Positions 1 through 7,863 of a stretch of 19,591 nucleotides of DNA are shown here, in pieces. Source of the stretch: Faecalimonas sp. (GTDB taxonomy: Bacteria > Bacillota_A > Clostridia > Lachnospirales > Lachnospiraceae). The notes under the pieces were generated by a model that was not told the DNA's origin, made no database searches, and worked only from the letters and a program-made list of their open reading frames with translations. The number at the start of each line of letters is the position of its first letter. Position 1 is the first letter of the stretch. A program made the translations under genes and the position numbers. Where the stretch lies: contig JAPFCT010000405.1 in NCBI GenBank assembly GCA_026169575.1, positions 1 to 19,591 on the forward strand, written 5' to 3'.

Positions 1-1
1 G

Positions 2-1378
2 GTGAGGATCCTTTACTCCGTCAGCAAAGGCTATTATTGTAAAGTGGAAGGAAATGTAGCAGTCAATCAGGATTTCTTAAACCGGGTGACGATCCGCATG
101 CAGGATATGGTGGCGGCGGATATGCCGATTCAGAAGAGAAGCGTATCGACGCCGGATGCCACAGCGCTTTTTCATCAGTATGGCATGGTGGACAAAGAGA
201 AGCTTTTTGAATACCGCAGAGGATCTAAGGTCAATCTGTACAGTCTGAATGAATTTGAAGACTACTATTATGGATATATGCTTCCGAGTACAAAGTATCT
301 GAAATATTTTGAACTGCATTTATACGACGAAGGATTTGTCATCCAGATGCCGGTGGCGCAGGCGCCGAAAGTAGTCCCTCCATTTGCACCGCAGAATAAA
401 TTGTTTGAGGTGTTAAAAGAGTCGACAAGATGGGGAGATATGCAGGGCATTGAGACGGTCGGAGAACTGAATGACATTATTACGAAGGGAGATATCCTCG
501 AGGAGATGCTCGTGCAGGAGGCGCTTCAGGAGAGCAAGATCGCTTCGATCGCAGCACAGATCGCGGCAAGACCGGAGCTTCGGTTTATTTTGATCGCAGG
601 TCCGTCTTCTTCAGGAAAGACAACCTTTTCCCACAGACTGTCTGTGCAGCTCAGAGTCAATGGGCTGGTACCGCATCCGATCGCGGTAGACAATTATTTC
701 GTTGACCGGGAACTGACGCCGAAAGATGAGAACGGCAATTATAATTTTGAATGTCTTGAGGCAATCGACCTCGAGAAATTTAACCAGGATATGACCGATC
801 TTCTTGCAGGAAAAGAAGTGCAGCTTCCGACCTTCAATTTCAAGACTGGAAAGCGGGAATACACTTCAAAGCCGAAGAAGCTTGGAAAGAATGATGTGCT
901 TGTGATCGAGGGGATCCACTGTCTGAATGATGCGATGACTTATCAGCTGGCAGCAGAAAATAAATTCAAGATCTATATCAGCGCACTGACCCAGTTAAAT
1001 ATCGATGAACATAACCGGATCCCGACGACAGACGGGCGCCTGATCCGCAGACTTGTGCGGGACGCAAGGACAAGAGGAACTTCGGCGCAGCAGACGATCC
1101 GGATGTGGCCGTCTGTCAGACGCGGGGAGGAGGAAAATATTTTCCCTTACCAGGAAGACGCAGATGTGATGTTTAACTCTGCACTGATCTATGAACTGGC
1201 GGTGCTGAAACAGTACGCGGAGCCAATCTTATTTGGGATTGACAAAGACTGTGAAGAGTATACAGAGGCAAAACGACTTCTGAAATTCCTCGAATATTTT
1301 GTAGGCGTCGGAAGTGAGAATATCCCGAAAAATTCTCTCCTGCGGGAATTTATCGGCGGCGGATGCTTTCAGGTATAA
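2..1378 (+). CDS. Nucleoside (uridine-type) kinase, 5' end cut off by the window
   Basis: A P-loop kinase of the uridine kinase/phosphoribulokinase family, which phosphorylates a nucleoside with ATP in the cytoplasm (pyrimidine salvage). In the 458 visible residues, the Walker A motif GPSSSGKTT is at about 200-208, followed by the substrate-side segment AVDNYFVDRE and the Walker B-like strand VLVIEGIHCLN. The first ~190 residues resemble the threonyl-tRNA-synthetase-like N-terminal region that clostridial nucleoside kinases carry. Family members of this architecture are, from memory, nearly 100 residues longer, and the opening VRILYSVSKGYY looks internal. The GTG at position 2 is therefore probably a valine codon and the real start lies upstream of the window. 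The stop codon lies 12 bases before the ATG of the following GDPD gene, so the two are probably co-transcribed. The nucleoside specificity cannot be read from the sequence. Confidence 0.85.
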   Translation: MRILYSVSKGYYCKVEGNVAVNQDFLNRVTIRMQDMVAADMPIQKRSVSTPDATALFHQYGMVDKEKLFEYRRGSKVNLYSLNEFEDYYYGYMLPSTKYLKYFELHLYDEGFVIQMPVAQAPKVVPPFAPQNKLFEVLKESTRWGDMQGIETVGELNDIITKGDILEEMLVQEALQESKIASIAAQIAARPELRFILIAGPSSSGKTTFSHRLSVQLRVNGLVPHPIAVDNYFVDRELTPKDENGNYNFECLEAIDLEKFNQDMTDLLAGKEVQLPTFNFKTGKREYTSKPKKLGKNDVLVIEGIHCLNDAMTYQLAAENKFKIYISALTQLNIDEHNRIPTTDGRLIRRLVRDARTRGTSAQQTIRMWPSVRRGEEENIFPYQEDADVMFNSALIYELAVLKQYAEPILFGIDKDCEEYTEAKRLLKFLEYFVGVGSENIPKNSLLREFIGGGCFQV

Positions 1379-1390
1379 CAGGTGACGGAC

Positions 1391-2350
1391 ATGTCAGAGT
1401 ATACAGTAAGAGAGCAGAAGCTCAGAAGAATGAAGGCGCTGCGGCGCAGGCAGGTGCGGAGGCAGAAGATCCTTCTCGGATGTATGACAGGTGTCTTGTT
1501 TTGTGCTGCGGCGGGTGTCCTCCTGTACAGCAGAAGTTACACGCTGGATCTGAAAACACGGCTGATCCCGGAGACGACAGTCCGGGAGGCGAAGCCTCTG
1601 CTCGGCGGAAAGATGGAGCAGGCGCTTGCAGAGACGACCCAGCTGGCGGTAAAAAACAGCGGGACAAAGGTGATCGCCCACCGCGGGTACAGCTCAGAAG
1701 CGCCTGAGAACACACTTCCCGCCTATGAACTGGCAGCGCAGAGCGGGGTGTGGGGGATTGAGGCTGACATCCACAAAACAGCAGATGGAGCCTTTATCTG
1801 CATGCACGATCCAACAGTGGACCGGATGACAGACGGGAGCGGAACGATCGCAGAGATGACATTGGGAGAAATCCAGATGCTGACGGTAGACAGCGGAAGC
1901 AACAGCTGGGCATATCCGTATGCGGGCGTACCGACGATGGAAGAATTTCTTGAAGTATGCCAGCAGAGCGGGTCAAATGCAGTGTTAGATCTGAAATTTA
2001 CGGCCGTGGAGGATGTAGTTCCACTGATCCAGAAGATTCAGGAGTTTGGTATGGAAGAATCTGTTGTCTGTCTGAGCGGAAATCTTGACCAGTTAAAAAA
2101 GATCCGGGAATGTTCCGAGGTGATCCGCGTGAAATATCTTGTGGAGGAAGGCACGCAGGAAGCGGTCGACCAGGTGGCAGAACTTTCGCACAGTGGGATT
2201 TCGGCAGCAAGGATCAGCGGGGATGTGATGGCATATGCAAAAGACAGAGGGGTCAGCGTCAATGTCTGGACATACAACAAGAGTGAAGAAAAGCAGGAGT
2301 GGACCAGGCAGGAAGTTGATTTTCTGACGACAGACGATCTTTCCACCTGA
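1391..2350 (+). CDS. Membrane-anchored glycerophosphodiester phosphodiesterase
   Basis: A GDPD-family enzyme of 319 residues that hydrolyses glycerophosphodiesters to glycerol-3-phosphate and an alcohol, probably on the outer face of the membrane. A basic N-terminus (about residues 7-26) precedes one hydrophobic helix at about 27-47. The catalytic TIM barrel begins at HRGYSSEAPENT (H97, R98), continues with EADIH (E124, D126) and MHDPTVDRM (second catalytic-type histidine, H139), and ends with VNVWTYN and the terminal FLTTDD, matching the usual GDPD W-x-x-N and TD strands. I chose the ATG at 1391 because AGGTG at 1380-1384 sits six bases upstream; a GTG at 1382 would add three residues but overlaps that site. 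It follows the nucleoside kinase closely and is followed by a terminator hairpin. The physiological substrate, for example phospholipid head groups or teichoic-acid fragments, is unknown. Confidence 0.88.
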   Translation: MSEYTVREQKLRRMKALRRRQVRRQKILLGCMTGVLFCAAAGVLLYSRSYTLDLKTRLIPETTVREAKPLLGGKMEQALAETTQLAVKNSGTKVIAHRGYSSEAPENTLPAYELAAQSGVWGIEADIHKTADGAFICMHDPTVDRMTDGSGTIAEMTLGEIQMLTVDSGSNSWAYPYAGVPTMEEFLEVCQQSGSNAVLDLKFTAVEDVVPLIQKIQEFGMEESVVCLSGNLDQLKKIRECSEVIRVKYLVEEGTQEAVDQVAELSHSGISAARISGDVMAYAKDRGVSVNVWTYNKSEEKQEWTRQEVDFLTTDDLST

Positions 2351-2360
2351 TAAAAGTATT

Positions 2361-2400
2361 GGAAACGTGTGAAAACGGTTTGAAACGTGTAAAAATAGTT
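2361..2400. repeat. Degenerate 20-bp tandem duplication
   Basis: Two adjacent 20-base units (2361-2380 and 2381-2400) share 16 of 20 bases around the core GAAACGTGT. They lie between the GDPD stop codon and the terminator, and no function is evident. Confidence 0.5.
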
Positions 2401-2404
2401 TTAG

Positions 2405-2468
2405 AAAAAGAGCGAAACGCAAAAGAAATGATTTCCGGATCAGAATCGTTTGCGTTCCGCTCTTTTTT
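2405..2468. terminator. Bidirectional rho-independent terminator
   Basis: The left arm AAAAAGAGCGAAACGCAAA (2405-2423) pairs with TTTGCGTTCCGCTCTTTTT (2449-2467) apart from one A-C mismatch. The 25-base loop and the T-runs on both strands suit a terminator that serves the GDPD gene from the left and the rluA end of the polyamine operon from the right. Confidence 0.82.
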
Positions 2469-2489
2469 AGTTCTGTTTTTGTCAGAGGT

Positions 2490-3395
2490 TTAAAGGAAAC
2501 AAAGTTCCTCCGACGGAAAGACTGCCCGCATATCTTCCGGAAGCGTAGCCGTGAAGGTGAGCGGCTTTTTGCTGATCGGATGGACGAAGGAGAGTCTGTA
2601 AGAATGCAGCGCCTGGCGGCCGATGCAGGTATCCTCCGGATTGTAGAGAAAATCACCCGGAAGTGGATGACCGATATATTTCATATGCACCCGGATCTGG
2701 TGGGTACGCCCGGTTTCCAGCTGCAAGGAGACAAGGGAATATCCGTTTTGGAAGGCGAGCCGTCTGTAATGCGTGCAGGCAGAATCGCCATGCACAAAAT
2801 CAACCCCGCGTTCAATCGTAGATCCGTCGATCCTTCCGATTGGCGCAGTGATCGTTCCGGATTCTTCTACAAGACCAGCAGCAATGGCAAGGTATTCCCG
2901 GTGGATCTCTCTTCTGGCAACCATATTGGAGAGAAGAGAGGCGCTGTACATGTGTTTGGCGATGATCAGCAGTCCGGTCGTATCGCGGTCTAAGCGGTTG
3001 ATGCAGCGGTATGTAAATGGAATCTTCCGGACAGCAAAGTAATGGGCGGCAGCGTTAGCCAGTGTATTGTCATAATTTCCCTGCGAAGGGTGGATCGGCA
3101 TCCCTGCCGGCTTGTTGATGACAAGCAGATCTTCGTCTTCGTATACGATCGGAAATGGAAGCGGCGCGGGAACGATGTGTTCGGAGGATGTTTCTTCGAC
3201 AATTGAAATCGTAAGGATATCGCCGCTTTGCAGCACTTCGTGCACCCGCGCCCAGACTCCGTTTCGGCAGATCCCGTCAGGTGTACGCTTTAAGTGCGTG
3301 ATCACCTGACTGGAATACTGTTGCTGTTTTAAGAAAGAATGGATCGTCATGCCTGCCAGCCCGGGGTGGATCGTGTAGGTCAATGTCCGTCTCAT
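2490..3395 (-). CDS. RluA-family RNA pseudouridine synthase
   Basis: An RluA-type enzyme of 301 residues that isomerises specific uridines in rRNA or tRNA. An S4-like N-terminus (about 1-65) is followed by the catalytic domain. The hallmark INRLDRDTTGL is at 132-142, with D136 as the expected catalytic aspartate, and LETGRTHQIRVH is at 226-237. NKPAGMPIHPS near 95-104 is also typical. The RNA target (RluA, RluC or RluD type) cannot be decided by eye. Its ATG shares one base with the potCD stop codon (TGATG on the minus strand), which suggests translational coupling and makes it the last gene of the polyamine operon, although its function has no obvious link to polyamine transport. Transcription should end at the hairpin 2405-2468. 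Confidence 0.88.
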   Translation of the reverse strand: MRRTLTYTIHPGLAGMTIHSFLKQQQYSSQVITHLKRTPDGICRNGVWARVHEVLQSGDILTISIVEETSSEHIVPAPLPFPIVYEDEDLLVINKPAGMPIHPSQGNYDNTLANAAAHYFAVRKIPFTYRCINRLDRDTTGLLIIAKHMYSASLLSNMVARREIHREYLAIAAGLVEESGTITAPIGRIDGSTIERGVDFVHGDSACTHYRRLAFQNGYSLVSLQLETGRTHQIRVHMKYIGHPLPGDFLYNPEDTCIGRQALHSYRLSFVHPISKKPLTFTATLPEDMRAVFPSEELCFL

Positions 3396-5272
3396 CAGTT
3401 TGATTTAATCTCCCTCCATAATTCGTTGTAGAGCGCATCGTTTTCGTCCCCGAGGAACTGGAACGTCTCACAGCGTTCCAGTTCAGAGGCATCCGGGAAT
3501 GCGATGGTACTATTCCGGATCGCAGGATCTTCGATCAGTTTTCTTCCCTCCACATTTGGCGTCGAGTAAGTGATGTAATCAAAGTTCATTTTTGCAATGT
3601 CCGGGCGGCAGAGGAAGTTGATAAATGCCTCTGCATTTTCTTTGTGCTTTGCATTTTTTGGGATGACCCAGGAGTCGATCCAGACGTTGGAACCTTCTTT
3701 TGGGATCACATATTCCAGATCCGGATTTTCCAGCTGCGTGTAGATCGCCTCACCGGAGTAAATCACACCGATCGCGGCCTCATTTCCGATCATTTTATCA
3801 CGCACCTGGTCGATGACATAGGCCTGCACAAGCGGTTTCTGTTCGATCAGCAGCTCTTTTGCAGCTTCCAGTTCATCCCGGTCGGTAGAATTTAACGAAT
3901 ATCCGAGGTACTTTAATGCGACTGCAAAGGCGTCGCGGACACTGTCCTGCATTAAGATGTTGTCTTTATACTTTTCATCCCAGAGGACAGACCAGCTGTC
4001 AATCGGTTCGTCTACCATCTTTTTGTTGTAGAGGATTCCGACCGTTCCCCAGCAATATGGGACAGAATATTTATTTTCCGCGTCAAACTGGCGGGATTGT
4101 TCCATATATTGTGTGCCGATATTTTTGATATTTGGGATATGATCAAAGTTGATCTCGGCAAGCAGGTCATTTTCGATCATACGCTGGATCATATAGTCAG
4201 ACGGGCATACAACATCGTAGGCGATGGCGCCGGACTGTACTTTTGGATACATGATCTCATTCGTCTCATATTCTTCGTACACAACGGAGATGCCAGTCTC
4301 TTCTTCAAACATTTCAATTACTTCCGGGTCGAGATATTCACCCCAGTTGTAAACGATCACCTGATTATCTCCGGTGACAGACTGTTTGGAACCGTAGAAA
4401 AATCCTCCGGCGATGATTACAACTGCCATGACTGCCGGGACAAGTCTCCGGAATACAAAGCGTGCCGCTTTACTCTTTTTGCTGACGTATTTTTTCTTTG
4501 TGCCTTCTTTGGAAGAAGGAGATATGTTGATCAGGATCAGTAAGATCAGCACGGATACAAACAGCAGCGTGGAAAGTGCGTACATCTCCGGCTTGATCCC
4601 TTTTCGAACCTCGCTGTAAATCTTCGTAGATAAGGTGTCAACGCCTGGTCCTTTTGTAAAGTGCGTGATGACAAAATCATCAAGCGACATCGTAAAAGCG
4701 AGCAGAAATCCGGAGAAAACGCCCGGCAGGATATCCGGAAATACGACCTTGAAAAATGCGTAGACCGGGGAGGCACCGAGATCTAATGCCGCCTCGTAGG
4801 TACGCCGGTTTGTCTGCTTTAATTTTGGCATGACGCTTAAAATCACATACGGAATGTTAAATGTGATATGTGCGATCAGGATGCTTGAAAATCCAAGCGA
4901 GAACCGGAATGCGATGAACAAAAGCATCAGGGAGATTCCGGTCACGATATCGGCATTTAACATCGGAATGTTTGTGATCGCCATCATTGTTGTGCGGATC
5001 CTTTTTCTCATAGCCTGGATGCCGATCGCAGCGGCTGTTCCGATCAGTGTGGCGATCAGCGCAGACAGAAGCGCGATGATCAGCGTTGTGTAGAGTGCGT
5101 TCATGATCTGCTCATTCTGAAAAAGGGCAACGTACCACTTCCCGGTAAATCCGCCCCACTTTGCCCGTGTCTTTGAGTCGTTGAAAGACAGTACGACAAG
5201 TGTGATGATCGGGGCATACAGTAAGATGAAGATCAGCCCCAGATAAATTTTCTGTAATATATTTTTGATCAA
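3395..5272 (-). CDS. potCD: Fused polyamine ABC permease and substrate-binding protein (PotC-PotD)
   Basis: One 625-residue chain carries two transporter subunits. Residues 1-250 are a PotC-type permease with several hydrophobic helices and the EAA loop (YEAALDLGAS, 159-168) that contacts the ATPase. A basic linker (255-276) leads into an extra helix (about 277-294), after which a PotD-like spermidine/putrescine-binding domain runs from about 303 to 625, so the receptor is tethered rather than a free lipoprotein. Compared from memory with E. coli PotD, the polyamine-contacting positions W310, Y313, S358, Y360, D447 (Glu in E. coli), W531, D533, Y569 and Q605 are recognisable. E. coli D168 appears replaced by S444, and W229 by Y505. 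The likely start is TTG, overlapping the potB stop by four bases (TTGA), with GGAGGG nine bases upstream. Spermidine, putrescine or both could be the ligand. Confidence 0.9.
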   Translation of the reverse strand: MIKNILQKIYLGLIFILLYAPIITLVVLSFNDSKTRAKWGGFTGKWYVALFQNEQIMNALYTTLIIALLSALIATLIGTAAAIGIQAMRKRIRTTMMAITNIPMLNADIVTGISLMLLFIAFRFSLGFSSILIAHITFNIPYVILSVMPKLKQTNRRTYEAALDLGASPVYAFFKVVFPDILPGVFSGFLLAFTMSLDDFVITHFTKGPGVDTLSTKIYSEVRKGIKPEMYALSTLLFVSVLILLILINISPSSKEGTKKKYVSKKSKAARFVFRRLVPAVMAVVIIAGGFFYGSKQSVTGDNQVIVYNWGEYLDPEVIEMFEEETGISVVYEEYETNEIMYPKVQSGAIAYDVVCPSDYMIQRMIENDLLAEINFDHIPNIKNIGTQYMEQSRQFDAENKYSVPYCWGTVGILYNKKMVDEPIDSWSVLWDEKYKDNILMQDSVRDAFAVALKYLGYSLNSTDRDELEAAKELLIEQKPLVQAYVIDQVRDKMIGNEAAIGVIYSGEAIYTQLENPDLEYVIPKEGSNVWIDSWVIPKNAKHKENAEAFINFLCRPDIAKMNFDYITYSTPNVEGRKLIEDPAIRNSTIAFPDASELERCETFQFLGDENDALYNELWREIKSN

Positions 5273-6102
5273 AATGCAGTTCCCTCCCCGTCTTTATCAT
5301 ATTTGGCGATGAGAGCCATACTGAGGATAATGAAGATCATCAATACAAGGGAGAGACCGGAACCTACATGCCAGTTGCTTCCCTGTTTAAATTCCTGTTC
5401 GATGACATTTCCGATCAGAAGGATCTTACTTCCTCCAAGCAGGTCGGAGATGACAAAGGTTGTCAGCGCCGGGACAAATACCATCGTGATTCCGCTGATG
5501 ATTCCTGGAACGGTCAGCGGCAGGATGATCTTGAAAAATGTCTGCCGGCTGTTTGCGCCCAGATCTCTTGCGGCGTTGATGACGTCTTTGTCAATCTTTA
5601 CAAGCACGTTGTAGATCGGCAGCACCATAAACGGCAGGAAATTATAGACCATTCCAAGAATGATCGCGTACGGTGTGTTGATGATTGCAAGCTCCGGCAG
5701 ATGGAAAAAAGACAAAATGCTGTTGATCACACCGTTTTTTTCCAGCAAAGTCTGCCATGCAAGTGTGCGGAGCAGAAAGTTCATCCACATTGGAAGGATG
5801 AAGATCAGTACGATAAAACTTGTCTGATTGACATCTTTTGAGGCGAGGATCATCGCCAGCGGATATGCCATGACAAGGCAGATCAGCGTACTGACAAGGG
5901 AGAGAAGAAGCGCAAGTCCGAGCGCCTTTAAGTTCTCCGGTGTTGTGATCTTCGCAAGGTTTGCAAAGGTAAAAGCACCATCCGGATCTGTCAGACCATA
6001 GTAGAGGATCATCAGAAGCGGGATGATGATAAAGGAAACGGACCAGAACAGATATGGACCGGCAAGTAATTTTTTACTCTTCAACTGCAGCCGCCTCCTC
6101 AT
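5269..6102 (-). CDS. potB: Polyamine ABC transporter permease PotB
   Basis: The second membrane subunit of the spermidine/putrescine importer, about 270-277 residues. Hydrophobic helices lie near 15-36, 60-86, 95-118, 142-168, 198-218 and 248-266. The cytoplasmic EAA loop, [21 protein letters not shown], spans about 175-195. It pairs with the permease half of PotCD to form the channel and docks onto PotA. The ATG at 6102 overlaps the potA end by 29 bases and has no good upstream Shine-Dalgarno. A TTG at 6084 (product starting [10 protein letters not shown]) lies nine bases after a perfect AGGAGG at 6094-6099 and is at least as likely to be the real start. Its stop codon overlaps the potCD start, which implies coupled translation. 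Confidence 0.9.
   Translation of the reverse strand: MRRRLQLKSKKLLAGPYLFWSVSFIIIPLLMILYYGLTDPDGAFTFANLAKITTPENLKALGLALLLSLVSTLICLVMAYPLAMILASKDVNQTSFIVLIFILPMWMNFLLRTLAWQTLLEKNGVINSILSFFHLPELAIINTPYAIILGMVYNFLPFMVLPIYNVLVKIDKDVINAARDLGANSRQTFFKIILPLTVPGIISGITMVFVPALTTFVISDLLGGSKILLIGNVIEQEFKQGSNWHVGSGLSLVLMIFIILSMALIAKYDKDGEGTAF
5282..5287 (-). promoter_or_regulatory. Ribosome binding site supporting the TTG start of potCD
   Basis: The minus strand reads GGAGGG nine bases before the TTG at 5272-5270. There is no ATG in this frame at a suitable distance, so this site is the main reason to accept the rare start codon. Confidence 0.6.
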
Positions 6103-7147
6103 CTTCAGATTCTGGCTTCTTCATGATCTGGATATCAAATGGATCTACCTTGATGCCGACCGTCGTGCCGACCGGAACCATATCTGTGCTGTGTACAAGC
6201 CAGTCGAAATTATTGGCGGAGACTTCCATCTCATAGTGGACTCCTTTGAAGATCAGGTGTGTCACGACTCCCTCAAGGATCCCTTCCTCCGGTTTTACAA
6301 GATCGATATCTTCCGGGCGGATCACGGCGTCTACCGGTTTGTTCTTTCCAAATCCCACATCGACGCATGGGAAATTGACGCCGAGGATCTTGACCAGCTT
6401 ATCTTCGACCATGACTGCCGGAAGAATATTGCTTTCTCCGATGAAGTCAGCGACAAATGCATTTTCCGGCTCATTGTAAATGTCTTCCGGTGTTCCGATC
6501 TGCTGGATATATCCCTGATTCATGACAACGATCGTGTCGGACATCGTAAGCGCCTCTTCCTGATCGTGTGTGACATAGATAAAGGTGATGCCAAGTTCAT
6601 TTTTCAGGCGGATCAGCTCGTACTGCATGTCCTGTCTTAATTTCAGGTCGAGAGCGCCCAGAGGTTCATCGAGAAGGAGTACCTTCGGTTCATTGACAAT
6701 CGCGCGGGCGATGGCGATCCGCTGCTGCTGACCTCCGCTCAGAGAGTCCGGCGTACGGTTCTCATATCCATCCAGGTTGACAAGTTTTAGCGCGTAGCGG
6801 ATCTTGTCATTGATATATGCTTTTGATTTTCCTTTGATCTTCAGTCCAAATGCAATATTTTCTGCGATGGACATATGGGAAAATAGGGCATATTTCTGGA
6901 AGACGGTGTTTAACTGCCGCTTGTTTGGAGGGACATTATTGATGTTCTTTCCATCAAAAATAATATGTCCGGAATCACAGCTCTCAAATCCGCCGAGGAT
7001 CCGGAGCAGAGTTGTCTTCCCGCATCCGCTCGGTCCGAGCAGTGTGAGAAATTCATTTTCCCGGATATACAGATTCAGTTCATCCAGGACGAGGTTGTCT
7101 CCATAAGATTTTGATACATTTACGATATCGATTAATTTGTTAGCCAT
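6074..7147 (-). CDS. potA: Polyamine ABC transporter ATP-binding protein PotA
   Basis: The cytoplasmic ATPase that powers polyamine import, 357 residues, close to the usual family length. Walker A GPSGCGKT is at 38-45, the Q-loop at Q84, the ABC signature LSGGQQQ at 136-142, Walker B LLLDEP at 157-162 and the H-loop histidine at H194. The C-terminal ~110 residues form the TOBE-type regulatory domain ([12 protein letters not shown] and following), as in PotA, FbpC and MalK. The tail is strongly acidic ([10 protein letters not shown]). The ATG at 7147 is preceded by AAGGAGGAG (7155-7163) at seven bases. Its place between an XRE-cupin regulator and potB/potCD, together with a PotD-like receptor in the operon, makes polyamines much more likely than the iron or sugar substrates of related ATPases. 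Confidence 0.93.
   Translation of the reverse strand: MANKLIDIVNVSKSYGDNLVLDELNLYIRENEFLTLLGPSGCGKTTLLRILGGFESCDSGHIIFDGKNINNVPPNKRQLNTVFQKYALFSHMSIAENIAFGLKIKGKSKAYINDKIRYALKLVNLDGYENRTPDSLSGGQQQRIAIARAIVNEPKVLLLDEPLGALDLKLRQDMQYELIRLKNELGITFIYVTHDQEEALTMSDTIVVMNQGYIQQIGTPEDIYNEPENAFVADFIGESNILPAVMVEDKLVKILGVNFPCVDVGFGKNKPVDAVIRPEDIDLVKPEEGILEGVVTHLIFKGVHYEMEVSANNFDWLVHSTDMVPVGTTVGIKVDPFDIQIMKKPESEDEEAAAVEE
6094..6099 (-). promoter_or_regulatory. Ribosome binding site inside potA for potB
   Basis: AGGAGG on the minus strand lies within the last potA codons (encoding the acidic [10 protein letters not shown] tail). It is nine bases before the TTG at 6084 and downstream of the ATG at 6102, which argues for the shorter PotB. 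Confidence 0.6.
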
Positions 7148-7177
7148 ATGCTCACTCCTCCTTCATTCTATGAAATA

Positions 7178-7198
7178 CAATACGTGCTTCGTACATTG
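7178..7198. other. Short imperfect hairpin between regulator gene and potA
   Basis: CAATACG and CGTACATTG form a seven-pair stem with a two-base bulge and a TGCTT loop in the 66-base gap between the regulator stop and potA. It has no T-run, so it is not an obvious terminator. It could shape mRNA processing or be chance. Confidence 0.3.
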
Positions 7199-7213
7199 CA
7201 ATGAGATAACACA

Positions 7214-7765
7214 TTAAAAACTGGGCGGTGTGCTGACCCAGATAAATTTTGCTCCGGTTTTTTTGTCCGCGCGGATCGAATGCTCGCAGTTTGGAGTAAA
7301 ATAGAAGGATTCCCCCTTTTTTGCGGTGCACACTTTCTGTCCAAGGTGGATGTGGATCACCCCCTGGAGGACATATCCAAACTCTTCGCCTTCGTGGGGA
7401 CGGTCCGGGTAGGTAGAGCCGCCCGGCAGCAGCGTGACGCGGATCGGTTCCATCATATTTTTCTGCGCGTTGGGAATGATCCATTCGATTGTGTTGTGCA
7501 GTTCCGGGTCATTTTTTTCGAAAAAGTCTTCTTCTGGAAATACAATCTGTTCCTCAGAGTCTTCGGAGAAGAAATCCTTCAGGGTTGTCCCGAGACATTG
7601 CAGCAGATCGACCAGTGTGGCGATCGAAGGAGAAGTGAGATCCCGTTCGATCTGGGAGATAAATCCCTTTGAGAGTTCCGCGCGGTCTGCGAGTTCCTCC
7701 TGCGTCAAGCCTTTTTCGATGCGCAGCTCTTTTAGCTTATTTCCTATCTTCATTGGTTCAGACAT
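7214..7765 (-). CDS. XRE-family transcriptional regulator with C-terminal cupin domain
   Basis: A 183-residue DNA-binding regulator. The Cro/C1-type helix-turn-helix covers about residues 6-60 (IGNKLKELRIEKGLTQEELA, then LSKGFISQIERD). A small double-stranded beta-helix (cupin_2) domain covers about 110-181, with HEGEEFGYVLQG and the downstream CEHSIRA strand. Regulators with this architecture (PuuR-like and related) commonly sense a small metabolite through the cupin and often control adjacent transport or catabolic genes. Here it is the first gene of the polyamine transport operon, so feedback repression by intracellular polyamine is the natural inference but is not shown. The ATG at 7765 directly abuts AAAGG with no spacer; the ATG at 7753 (MKIGNKLKEL) is an alternative start, also with non-ideal spacing. 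Confidence 0.88.
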   Translation of the reverse strand: MSEPMKIGNKLKELRIEKGLTQEELADRAELSKGFISQIERDLTSPSIATLVDLLQCLGTTLKDFFSEDSEEQIVFPEEDFFEKNDPELHNTIEWIIPNAQKNMMEPIRVTLLPGGSTYPDRPHEGEEFGYVLQGVIHIHLGQKVCTAKKGESFYFTPNCEHSIRADKKTGAKFIWVSTPPSF

Positions 7766-7803
7766 CCTTTCTGTTCTGAAATGCTATTATAAATAAACAA
7801 AAA

Positions 7804-7820
7804 GTTTACTATTTCTAAAC
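7804..7820. promoter_or_regulatory. Candidate operator, GTTTA-N7-TAAAC
   Basis: A perfect 5-bp inverted repeat with a seven-base centre lies about 16-32 bases downstream of the -10 box of the regulator-pot promoter, in the leader. On the minus strand TTTGTTTA also occurs twice here, once overlapping the palindrome. Position and symmetry suit autorepression by the XRE regulator, but there is no experimental or comparative support. Confidence 0.5.
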
Positions 7821-7835
7821 AAATGTGCCTATATT

Positions 7836-7863
7836 ATTATACTCTATTTCAGATAATAGTCAA
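7836..7863 (-). promoter_or_regulatory. Sigma-A type promoter of the regulator-pot operon
   Basis: The minus strand has TTGACT (7858-7863), a 16-base spacer and a consensus TATAAT (7836-7841). This is the best promoter match upstream of the regulator gene, and the predicted transcript start is near 7829. Confidence 0.75.

Noticed and set aside
1363..1707. 114-residue plus-strand frame overlapping the GDPD gene
   Set aside because: It is a shadow in another frame of a gene with clear catalytic motifs; its composition (Gly, Ala, Arg, Asp rich) is typical of an out-of-frame reading.
2361..2400. 20-bp tandem duplication as a regulatory element
   Set aside because: Four mismatches in twenty, located downstream of a gene end next to a terminator; more likely slippage than function.
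2093..2656. 187-residue minus-strand frame across the terminator
   Set aside because: It runs through the antisense of GDPD, the terminator hairpin and the end of rluA in a different frame; no motif and no ribosome site.
5368..5841. 157-residue plus-strand frame inside potB
   Set aside because: Antisense to a well-supported membrane protein; no domain features and no promoter.
6023..6640. 205-residue plus-strand frame inside potA
   Set aside because: Antisense shadow of a gene with all ABC ATPase motifs intact.
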